Shown here: piece by piece, positions 26,068-32,663 of the stretch
How positions within the stretch are numbered: the stretch's first letter is position 1
Layout: every line of letters starts with the position of its first letter
From: Bacteroidetes bacterium 46-16
GTDB lineage: Bacteria; Bacteroidota; Bacteroidia; Chitinophagales; Chitinophagaceae
NCBI GenBank assembly: GCA_001897835.1
Contig: MKUN01000028.1
Coordinates: forward strand, 186,001 to 250,000
Direction: 5' to 3'
DNA: 64,000 nt
Notes under the pieces: model-generated
Told to the model about the DNA's origin: nothing
What the model saw: the letters and a program-made list of their open reading frames with translations, nothing else
The model's database searches: none
Position numbers and translations under genes: made by a program

Positions 26068-27373
26068 AAGGAATACGTTTTATATCCGCACCGAGGGCAT
26101 TAAGCCGCTCGTCTATTTTTTCGTAGCCACGGTCTATCTGGTCGATATTCTGAATGGTACTTTTCCCCTGTGCGGAGAGCGCAGCCATAAGCAGGGCCAC
26201 ACCGGCACGTATATCGGGCGATACCATTGATATGCCCCTGAGCGGCTGCTGCCTGTTGAGGCCTATGACCACTGCGCGATGGGGATCGCAAAGCACTATT
26301 TGCGCTCCCATCTCTATCAGCTTATCAACAAAGAACAGGCGGCTCTCAAACATCTTCTGGTGCACGAGTACGGTGCCTTTGGCCTGGGTGGCCAATACCA
26401 GTACTATACTCAGCAGATCGGGGGTGAGGCCGGGCCAGGGATGATCATAGACGGTAAGTATAGAGCCATCTATGAATTTCTTAATTGCGTAGCTTTCCTG
26501 TGCGGGCACATAGATATCATTGCCCTGTATGGAAAGGTTAACACCGAGGCGCTCAAAGGTTTCGGGTATGATGCCCAGGTGGGCCACATCGGCATTCTTA
26601 ATTGTGAGCTCGCTCTTTGTAATGGCAGCAAGGCCTATGAATGAGCCTACTTCTATCATATCTGCCAGCAGGCGGTGGCTGCAACCATGCAGCTTGTCAA
26701 CGCCTTCTATCACCAGCAGGTTAGAGCCTATGCCGCTTATTCTTGCGCCCATCTTATTAAGCATATGGCATAGCTGCTGCACATAGGGCTCGCAGGCTGC
26801 ATTATAGATATTAGTGACCCCAGGTGCCAGCACAGCAGCCATTACTATATTGGCTGTGCCGGTAACAGAAGGCTCTTCCATGAGTATGTATGCCCCGTGC
26901 AGGCCATCACCATCAAGGGTGAAGAGATGCTCTTCATTATCGTAATTGAAGGTAACGCCCAGTTTTTCAAAGCCGCGAATGTGGGTGTCGAGCCTGCGTC
27001 GGCCTATCTTATCGCCCCCGGGCTGTGGTATGTGCGCCCTTTTGAAGCGTGCGAGCATAGGCCCGGCAAGCATTACGGCCCCGCGCAGCCTGCCCGATTT
27101 TTTCTTGAAATTCTTATCGATAAAGAAATCAGGATTTATATTATCGGCATGCAGGCTCAGAGTATTAGCCGCAGGGCGTTCTACCTTTACGCCCATATCG
27201 CCCAGCAATTCTACCAGGGTATTTACATCCAGTATATCGGGTACATTGGTATAGGTAACCGGCTCATCGGTGAGCAATGCAGCACACAGCACCTGCAGGG
27301 CCTCGTTCTTTGCACCCTGGGGATTAATACTGCCGCTTAAGCTACGGCCACCGCGTATCTCGAATGAGCTCAT
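26066..27373 (-). CDS. murA: UDP-N-acetylglucosamine 1-carboxyvinyltransferase, Asp active-site variant
   Basis: First committed step of peptidoglycan synthesis: transfers enolpyruvate from PEP to UDP-GlcNAc. I chose the ATG at 27373 (MSSFEIRGG) rather than a TTG nine bases upstream. 435 residues in two inside-out alpha/beta domains. N-terminal GAKNEAL (15-21 region), the loop PGGDKIGRRRLDTH, and C-terminal DLRAG-like PDIRAGVAL are all there. The residue that is catalytic Cys115 in E. coli (PGGCxIG) is Asp121 here. Asp at this place is known from Mycobacterium, Chlamydia and Borrelia, where it keeps activity and gives fosfomycin resistance. It follows the DUF4290 gene by 14 bases and is co-transcribed with it. 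Confidence 0.93.
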   Translation of the reverse strand: MSSFEIRGGRSLSGSINPQGAKNEALQVLCAALLTDEPVTYTNVPDILDVNTLVELLGDMGVKVERPAANTLSLHADNINPDFFIDKNFKKKSGRLRGAVMLAGPMLARFKRAHIPQPGGDKIGRRRLDTHIRGFEKLGVTFNYDNEEHLFTLDGDGLHGAYILMEEPSVTGTANIVMAAVLAPGVTNIYNAACEPYVQQLCHMLNKMGARISGIGSNLLVIEGVDKLHGCSHRLLADMIEVGSFIGLAAITKSELTIKNADVAHLGIIPETFERLGVNLSIQGNDIYVPAQESYAIKKFIDGSILTVYDHPWPGLTPDLLSIVLVLATQAKGTVLVHQKMFESRLFFVDKLIEMGAQIVLCDPHRAVVIGLNRQQPLRGISMVSPDIRAGVALLMAALSAQGKSTIQNIDQIDRGYEKIDERLNALGADIKRIP

Positions 27374-27387
27374 AAGCAACAACAGGT

Positions 27388-28068
27388 TTATTTATTCTTG
27401 TTCTTGAACTTGCGATTCTTATTGTAACCATTGCCATTGCCGTAATTACGGTTGCCGCCCTGGTTATTCTTGAAGTTGCGGTTACCACCGCCGCTGCCGC
27501 TATTGCGCTGTTTGAAATTGCTGCGTGTATCAAAATGCACGCGGTATCCACCCGTTTCATAAACAAGCTGACCGCCGGAGAGGATGTTCAGCTCATTCTT
27601 TATCATATCGTCGTGCACCGGCTCTTTATGCCAGTTGGTATAAGCCAGTTTCATATAGTAGCCGATAAGCTGGGTGAGGGCCTGGCGTTTTTCGGGGTCG
27701 GTCTCTACTAATGTTTTATCGAGCAGCGCTGTGAGGTTCTTGCCGAGGTGACGTTCCCGTATAGATCTCTGGGGATAAGACAGTGGCTTAGGCTTTTTAA
27801 ATACTTCCTCGGCTGTTGGCGCCGGGTAGGGAGAATCCACATCCAGTTTGAAGTCTGTCATCTGGTAGAGATGGTCCCAAAGCTTATGCTTATAGTCCTC
27901 TACTGTTTTAAGCTGGGGGTTCAGCGTACCCATGAGTTCTATCACAGCTTCTGCATTACGGAGACGTGTAGCACGGTCCTCGATGGTCAGCAGGTATTCC
28001 ACCATTTTCTGCACATTGCGGCCATATTCCGGCATCAGCAGTTTTGTGCGCGTAGTATTGTATTCCAT
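27388..28068 (-). CDS. DUF4290 protein
   Basis: 226 residues from the ATG at 28068 (MEYNTTRTKLLMPEYGRN); the longer TTG form is unlikely. The conserved N-terminal 170 residues contain EYGRNVQKMVEYLL and YYMKLAYTNWHKEPVHDDMI, typical of DUF4290. The C-terminus is a Gly/Asn/Lys/Arg-rich tail (GGGNRNFKNNQGGNRNYGNG) that looks like an RNA-binding or disordered segment. It is paired with murA throughout much of Bacteroidota. Function unknown, but a link to cell-wall control is a fair inference from the pairing. Confidence 0.85.
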   Translation of the reverse strand: MEYNTTRTKLLMPEYGRNVQKMVEYLLTIEDRATRLRNAEAVIELMGTLNPQLKTVEDYKHKLWDHLYQMTDFKLDVDSPYPAPTAEEVFKKPKPLSYPQRSIRERHLGKNLTALLDKTLVETDPEKRQALTQLIGYYMKLAYTNWHKEPVHDDMIKNELNILSGGQLVYETGGYRVHFDTRSNFKQRNSGSGGGNRNFKNNQGGNRNYGNGNGYNKNRKFKNKNK

Positions 28069-28372
28069 TGTTAAGTCTAAATCAAAATTCAAAAATTAAA
28101 AAATGCTTACCGCAACGCGGTTGAGAGTCAAAAGGTGAATCTTTCTGTAAAACGCGATGTGTTGTGTGTGTTGCAAGTATCTGCCGTGGAAAGAGTTGGC
28201 TGAATGTTGCCGGGGACCGCGTAATACAAATATACACTAATTCAAAATTGAAAAGTCGAAACTCAAAAATAGTTTCCGTTAATGCGTTAAAAAAATGTTT
28301 TAAAGACGGTGTTAAATAGCCGTGGGTTAAGGTGCAAAAGGTGTAACTTACATGCTATTATTTAGTATAAAA
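28069..28372. other. Intergenic region, no gene found
   Basis: 304 bases between divergent DUF4290 and DUF721 genes. It carries A/T-rich flanks and a GTGTTGTGTGTGTTG stretch near 28160. I see no conserved hairpin, exact promoter match or open frame of interest. Confidence 0.5.
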
Positions 28373-28654
28373 ATGGGCTCATACAGTATAGGCGAAGCGC
28401 TGAATCTTTTACTGGAAAGATCGAAATGGAAGCCAAAGGTGACAGAACTGCGTATGCGTGAGGAATGGGAAGCCATAACCAGCAAGACCATTGCCAAATA
28501 TACCCGCGATGTAAAGTTGCAGAATGGCGTACTGACCATTTATACCGATGTGGCCCCCCTAAAGCAGGAGTTGTTTTTCGGTAAAGAACAACTGATCCGC
28601 AACATCAATGAATACTTCAAAGAAATGGTAGTGAACGATATTGTAGTGAAGTAA
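28373..28654 (+). CDS. DUF721 (DciA-like) protein
   Basis: 93 residues from the ATG at 28373 (MGSYSIGEALNLLLERSKWK); an ATG 21 bases upstream adds an unlikely extension. The rest (LRMREEWEAITSKTIAKYTRDVKLQNGVLTIYTDVAPLKQELFFGKEQLIRNINEYF) is the DUF721 fold. The family includes DciA, which recruits or loads the replicative helicase in bacteria without DnaC. That link holds for the family, not proven for this protein. It is convergent with the phosphatase gene. Confidence 0.85.
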   Translation: MGSYSIGEALNLLLERSKWKPKVTELRMREEWEAITSKTIAKYTRDVKLQNGVLTIYTDVAPLKQELFFGKEQLIRNINEYFKEMVVNDIVVK

Positions 28655-28662
28655 GCTGCCCC

Positions 28663-29361
28663 TTACAGTATTTCCATCAGGTCTTTCAGGTGATGTACTT
28701 CGTGTGTGGGCGTACGGTCGTGTGCCGTTTTATGCGGGTTGAAATAAACCTGGTCCCATCCGGCATTAAAGGCCCCCAGCACGTCTATATCCAAAGCATC
28801 GCCGATCATCAGGCTATGTTCCGATAATGCCCCGGCGGCTTTCAGGGCATAGTCAAATATTTCGCGCTGCGGTTTTATGCTATTACTTTTCTCAGAGGTA
28901 ACAACCTCCTGGAAATAGGGGGATATGCCGGAGTATTGCAGCTTTAGTAATTGTGTGGTTTCAAAGCCGTTGGTGATCAGGTGCAGCACATATTTGTCTT
29001 TGCAATGTTCCAGTATGTCGATAGCGCCGGGTATCAACGCGCCCTGTGTGGGTAGTATCTCCAGGTAGGCGGTGCTCAGTTCATGTGCCAGTGCTGTATC
29101 ACCTATTTTAAAGTCGAGCAGTGTAAGCCAGATGCGTTTCCAGCGCAGCTCATCGCGTTTAATATAACCATTGCGGTAGCGCGCCCATAGTTTGTCGTTA
29201 TGTATGACATATTGTGCATAAAAGGCGTCGAAATCCACTATACCCCTTCCTGCAAGCTCATATTCTCCATGCAATTGCCTGAGTGTCAGTTCTGAGTTCT
29301 TATCAAAATCCCAAAGGGTATGATCAAGGTCGAAGAAGATATGTTTGTAGCCTTTTTTCAT
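28663..29361 (-). CDS. yjjG: HAD-family noncanonical pyrimidine nucleotidase, YjjG-like
   Basis: Hydrolyses nucleoside monophosphates; the family clears unusual pyrimidines. 232 residues: motif I FFDLDHTLWDF (nucleophile Asp11), motif II ITNG (about 129-132), Lys of motif III in NSIKPQREIF, and motif IV MIGDALDIDVLGAFNAG. The cap is helical, of the C1 type. Soluble. It lies just left of rpoZ on the same strand but is separated from it by a terminator. Confidence 0.88.
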   Translation of the reverse strand: MKKGYKHIFFDLDHTLWDFDKNSELTLRQLHGEYELAGRGIVDFDAFYAQYVIHNDKLWARYRNGYIKRDELRWKRIWLTLLDFKIGDTALAHELSTAYLEILPTQGALIPGAIDILEHCKDKYVLHLITNGFETTQLLKLQYSGISPYFQEVVTSEKSNSIKPQREIFDYALKAAGALSEHSLMIGDALDIDVLGAFNAGWDQVYFNPHKTAHDRTPTHEVHHLKDLMEIL

Positions 29362-29422
29362 TATAGGACAAAGTTAGGGTAAATGACCGACACGACAGGT
29401 TGTGTATTCCCGGGCATGGGGC

Positions 29423-29451
29423 AAAAAAAAAGCTACCCACCGGGTAGCTTT
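29423..29451 (-). terminator. Rho-independent terminator of the bamD–rpoZ operon
   Basis: On the minus strand: AAAGCTACCC, 3-base loop, GGGTAGCTTT, followed by a long T-run. It lies 27 bases after rpoZ. Confidence 0.9.
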
Positions 29452-29477
29452 CAATATGTGTGATGTAACGTAATGTT

Positions 29478-29798
29478 TTACTTCTTGCGATAGTATATCT
29501 TATCGTCGTTAAATTCATTGATAGCCTGTAAAGCAGGATTGGCCATGCGCTCATAGATACGCGATATCTCTATCTGCTCTTTATTTTCGTGGATCTCTTC
29601 CAGGTTATCGCCATGTATTATGAATTCATCAAGCTTGCGGTGCAGCTCTTCTTTCATTGTTACAGATATCTGGTTGGCACGCTTGCCTATAACGGCTATC
29701 GACTCATACAGGTTACCTGTTTTATTCTTTATAGCGATCACATCCCTTGTTTCCACCAGGGGATTAACTGACGCAAGCGCTCTTTTATTTGTGCTCAT
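29478..29798 (-). CDS. rpoZ: RNA polymerase omega subunit, Rpb6-like
   Basis: 106 residues from the ATG at 29798 (MSTNKRALASVNPLVETRDV); a longer form from 29882 would lie wholly inside bamD. The conserved part is TGNLYESIAVIGKRANQISVTMKEELHRKLDEF, and EQIEISRIYERMANPALQAINEFNDDKIYYR. This divergent omega is the form found throughout Bacteroidota. It assists assembly of the beta-prime subunit. Its start lies 14 bases inside the end of bamD, so the two are translated together. Confidence 0.88.
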   Translation of the reverse strand: MSTNKRALASVNPLVETRDVIAIKNKTGNLYESIAVIGKRANQISVTMKEELHRKLDEFIIHGDNLEEIHENKEQIEISRIYERMANPALQAINEFNDDKIYYRKK

Positions 29799-30597
29799 CG
29801 CGGAGTTGTTTAATATGATTATCTGCCTGGGTATAATACTTTTCGGCGTCGCGAAGGTACGAAGATTTCGGATATTCGTCAACTAATTCATGGTAAGCAG
29901 TTATCATACCTGCATAGCGCTCCTCCTGCTTTTCCTTCACGCTCTCGTGTGCATAGTGGTACAGGGCCCTCACCTCCATGTATTGGTACATATCCATTTT
30001 TGGCGATTCGGGGTAGCTGTGCATTACGCTTTTATAGGCCACACTTGCCGCCTTATATTGGCCTATGTCGTAATATAGTTTTGCTGCGCTTGCTGCCTTC
30101 ATTTCCATTTTATCGCGGCAGGCTTTTACATAGGTATTGGCCTCTGTGGCATATTTCGATTCAGGATGCACATTTACGAAAGATTGCAGGGCTTCCATGG
30201 CCTTAATGGTATTGGTAGGGTCCAGGCTATACTTTGGGGAATATTTGTAAAGGCAGAGGCCATACATGAACTCGCATTCTACAGCATCCTTACTACTGGG
30301 GAAGAACTCGGTAAAATTCTTGAAATGGTAAGATGCCGAAAGGTAATCCTTCATGTAATAGAAGGTGTAAGAATACCTGTAGTAGAGCTGCTCGTAATTA
30401 CGGGTATGTTTCATTACCGGCAGCAGGCTCTCGTAGAGCTGGTTGGCATGCTGGTAGTACTTTTTATCGTAGTATTCATTCGCCTTGCTGAGCTTCAGGT
30501 TCACGTCACTGCTTTTCAGCAGTTTTTCGTAGCCATTACAGGCACTGAGCAGCAGGATAGACAGGCAAAAAAACCATAAATTTTTCCGGATCGGCAT
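29785..30597 (-). CDS. bamD: Outer-membrane protein assembly factor BamD (lipoprotein)
   Basis: 270 residues. The lipobox LLLSAC gives lipidated Cys20. After it come five tetratricopeptide-like units (about 30-250): NEYYDKKYYQHANQLYESLLP, YSYTFYYMKDYLSASYHFKNFTEFFP, AMEALQSFVNVHPESKYATEANTY, LYYDIGQYKAASVAYKSVMHSYP. BamD is the essential TPR partner of BamA. It is the first gene of the bamD–rpoZ operon. A -7 element lies 10 bases upstream (30608-30615). The two outer-membrane assembly systems, Bam here and Tam at 16-23 kb, are in one window. Confidence 0.9.
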   Translation of the reverse strand: MPIRKNLWFFCLSILLLSACNGYEKLLKSSDVNLKLSKANEYYDKKYYQHANQLYESLLPVMKHTRNYEQLYYRYSYTFYYMKDYLSASYHFKNFTEFFPSSKDAVECEFMYGLCLYKYSPKYSLDPTNTIKAMEALQSFVNVHPESKYATEANTYVKACRDKMEMKAASAAKLYYDIGQYKAASVAYKSVMHSYPESPKMDMYQYMEVRALYHYAHESVKEKQEERYAGMITAYHELVDEYPKSSYLRDAEKYYTQADNHIKQLRDEHK

Positions 30598-30607
30598 AAT
30601 TAGCGGG

Positions 30608-30615
30608 CAAAAATA
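30608..30615 (-). promoter_or_regulatory. Promoter -7 element for bamD
   Basis: Minus-strand TATTTTTG, matching TAnnTTTG. A start near 30601 leaves a very short leader before the ATG at 30597. Confidence 0.55.
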
Positions 30616-30679
30616 TGGAAAGAAATGAGTAATCCCTAAAACACAAGGTAAAAGTGTGTTAAAATAGCCACAGCAGCGC

Positions 30680-30720
30680 TTTTCACAGCTTATCCACAGT
30701 AATCCACAGCATTTTCACAT
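30680..30720. promoter_or_regulatory. DnaA-box-like array in the bamD–mraZ intergenic region
   Basis: Four CACA-containing units spaced 10-11 bases: TTTTCACAG (30680), TTATCCACA (30690, a perfect DnaA box), TAATCCACA (30700, one mismatch) and TTTTCACA (30712). On the other strand they read TGTGG or TGTGA. An imperfect palindrome GCACA-GTA-TGTGC follows at 30728-30740, and an AT-rich stretch at about 30779-30790. Confidence 0.5.
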
Positions 30721-30812
30721 ACTTTTTGCACAGTATGTGCGCAAAGAGGCTGAAAGTTAATGCAGGCTTGACTTTCCTTATTATATATAACTGTGGAAAA
30801 ATATGTTGTACA

Positions 30813-30852
30813 TTTGTGGTGGTAATTTGTGGGGATTTGTGTTATTTTGTGG
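30813..30852 (+). promoter_or_regulatory. TTTGTGG direct repeats, candidate MraZ operator
   Basis: TTTGTGG at 30813-30819, 30826-30832 and 30846-30852, with a TTTGTG in between at 30836. The spacings are 13, 10 and 10. MraZ is known to bind short direct repeats in front of its own gene, so these are likely its operator. The segment lies 32 bases before mraZ. TACATTTG at 30809-30816 overlaps the first unit and could be the promoter -7. Confidence 0.6.
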
Positions 30853-30883
30853 TAATAATTGAAAAACAGCGTATTTTAAAGGC

Positions 30884-31354
30884 ATGACAAGTTTTTCGGG
30901 CGAATATGAAATAGCGATCGATGCTAAAGGGCGTTTCTTACTCCCTGCAGCATTTCGCAAGCAGCTGCCCGAAAATGCGGCCGAACGCTTCGTGGTGAAC
31001 CGGGGCTTTGAGAATTGCCTGAGCATGTACCATATTGATAAGTGGAACGCGCTTACCCAAAAGATGGCCAGGCTCAATGACTTTAACCCGAAGGTGCGCG
31101 AATTCAAAAGGCTGTTCCTGAACGGGGCCACTACAATAGATGTGGACAGTGCCGGAAGGATGTTGCTGCCTAAGCCTTTGCAGGAGTATGCCGGCATAAA
31201 GAAGGACCTGATATTATCTGCGCAGACTGACAAAATGGAGCTATGGGACAAAGATACATATTATAACTACATACGCGAGAAGGCGGCAGGTTTCAGTGAC
31301 CTGGCTGCAGAAGTGGCGGGAGGTGATTTTTTGAACCCCTTTGAAATTGAGTAG
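30884..31354 (+). CDS. mraZ: Transcriptional regulator MraZ
   Basis: 156 residues with two AbrB/SpoVT-like halves: FSGEYEIAIDAKGRFLLPAAFRKQL (1-30 region) and the second DxxGRxxLP copy in IDVDSAGRMLLPKPLQEYAGI (about 83-105). The protein forms ring-shaped oligomers that bind repeats upstream of the division cluster and repress or tune it. First gene of the cluster. The next gene starts 3 bases later. Confidence 0.95.
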   Translation: MTSFSGEYEIAIDAKGRFLLPAAFRKQLPENAAERFVVNRGFENCLSMYHIDKWNALTQKMARLNDFNPKVREFKRLFLNGATTIDVDSAGRMLLPKPLQEYAGIKKDLILSAQTDKMELWDKDTYYNYIREKAAGFSDLAAEVAGGDFLNPFEIE

Positions 31355-31357
31355 CAA

Positions 31358-32284
31358 ATGGGTAGCCCCGCTTTTTACCACACCACGGTCCTTTTGAAGG
31401 AGGCAGTGGATGGGCTGGCGATAAAAGAAGATGGTGTGTATGTGGATGCCACATTTGGCGGCGGCGGGCACAGCCGGGAGATATTGAGCAGGCTGGGGCT
31501 GGAAGGCAAGTTGCTTGCCTTTGACCATGACGAGGATGCATGGCGCAACAAGCCGGATGATGAAAGGCTGATACCGGTGAAAGAAAATTTCAGGTATGTG
31601 AACCGCTTTTTGAGGTTGCACGGATATAAGACAGTGGATGGGATATTGGCTGACCTGGGTGTAAGTTCTTTTCAGTTTGATACTGCAGAGCGCGGATTTT
31701 CAATACGCTTTGAGGGGCCGCTGGATATGCGGATGGATAAACGCAGCCAGTTGACCGCTGCCGATGTGCTGAAGACATATGGCGAAGAGCAACTGCACAA
31801 GCTCTTTGAGCAATATGGAGAAGTGCGCAATGCACGCCAGTTGGCCAGGCATATAGTAATGCACCGTGAGCGTGCCGCGCTGAACAGTATAGAGAGTTTG
31901 AAGGCCATGATAGTCCCTGTGATGAAAGGCAACCCGAACCGCTACCTGGCACAGCTGTTCCAGGCGCTGAGAATAGAGGTGAATGATGAGATGGGTGCGC
32001 TGGAAGAGTTTCTGCAACAGGCAGCAGCAAGTTTAAAGCCGGGTGGCAGGCTGAGTGTGATCACCTTCCACTCAATAGAAGACCGGATCGTGAAGCAGTT
32101 CATGAAGAAGGGTACCTGGGTGGAAGAAGAGCGGGATATATATGGAGCGGTGAGAACGAAGCCGCCATTGCGGCCGGTAAATGCAAAACCTATAGAACCT
32201 ACAGATGAAGAAGTGAAAAATAATCCCCGTGCAAGAAGTGCACGGCTACGCATAGCAGAGAAACAGGATGAGCAGCAAGAGTAA
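31358..32284 (+). CDS. rsmH: 16S rRNA (cytosine1402-N4)-methyltransferase RsmH
   Basis: 308 residues. SAM-binding VDATFGGGGHSREIL at about 28-42, LAFDHDEDA at 53-61, and the family motif ILADLGVSSFQFD at about 93-105 and RLSVITFHSIEDRIVKQFM at about 232-250. It methylates C1402 in the ribosomal P site. The dcw location (formerly mraW) is usual. The C-terminus overlaps the next gene by 17 bases. Confidence 0.95.
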   Translation: MGSPAFYHTTVLLKEAVDGLAIKEDGVYVDATFGGGGHSREILSRLGLEGKLLAFDHDEDAWRNKPDDERLIPVKENFRYVNRFLRLHGYKTVDGILADLGVSSFQFDTAERGFSIRFEGPLDMRMDKRSQLTAADVLKTYGEEQLHKLFEQYGEVRNARQLARHIVMHRERAALNSIESLKAMIVPVMKGNPNRYLAQLFQALRIEVNDEMGALEEFLQQAAASLKPGGRLSVITFHSIEDRIVKQFMKKGTWVEEERDIYGAVRTKPPLRPVNAKPIEPTDEEVKNNPRARSARLRIAEKQDEQQE

Positions 32285-32648
32285 AGATATAGCAGCGGAA
32301 CAGGGCGAAATGGCGCCTGTGCAGCGTATCAGGAGCGACTGGAACATGTTGCTGGAGAAAGTGTCTTACAAAGCAATTGTGAATAATATCCCCTACCTGG
32401 CTTTTATAGCCTTGCTGGGCGTGCTATATATCAATAACTCGCAGCGGGCGATAGAAACGCAGCGGGAATTGAACAAGCAGAATAAAGTATTGAAGGAACT
32501 GCGCTGGAAGTATATGGATATAAAGACGCAACTGATGAATGCAAGGATGGAGACAGAGGTGATAAAGAGCGCAGGCAAGCTGGGCCTAAAACCCATGATG
32601 CTGCCTGCGTATAAGATAGAAGCGGATAGTGCAGTAGTAAAAAAGTAA
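32268..32648 (+). CDS. ftsL: FtsL-like division protein
   Basis: 126 residues: a cytoplasmic N-terminus of 40 residues, one membrane segment (about 41-56, IPYLAFIALLGVLYI) and a coiled-coil (about 57-110, QRAIETQRELNKQNKVLKEL). Size, topology and position between rsmH and ftsI are those of FtsL, which links FtsQ and FtsB to FtsW/FtsI. The sequence is too diverged for recognition by motif. Its start lies inside rsmH, indicating coupled translation. Confidence 0.85.
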   Translation: MSSKSKDIAAEQGEMAPVQRIRSDWNMLLEKVSYKAIVNNIPYLAFIALLGVLYINNSQRAIETQRELNKQNKVLKELRWKYMDIKTQLMNARMETEVIKSAGKLGLKPMMLPAYKIEADSAVVKK

Positions 32649-32663
32649 GTAATAATAGCGCGT

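Noticed and set aside
30660-30883. Firm call of chromosomal replication origin
   Set aside because: DnaA-box-like units alone are not enough; dnaA or other origin markers are not adjacent and the GC skew of the whole chromosome is not available.
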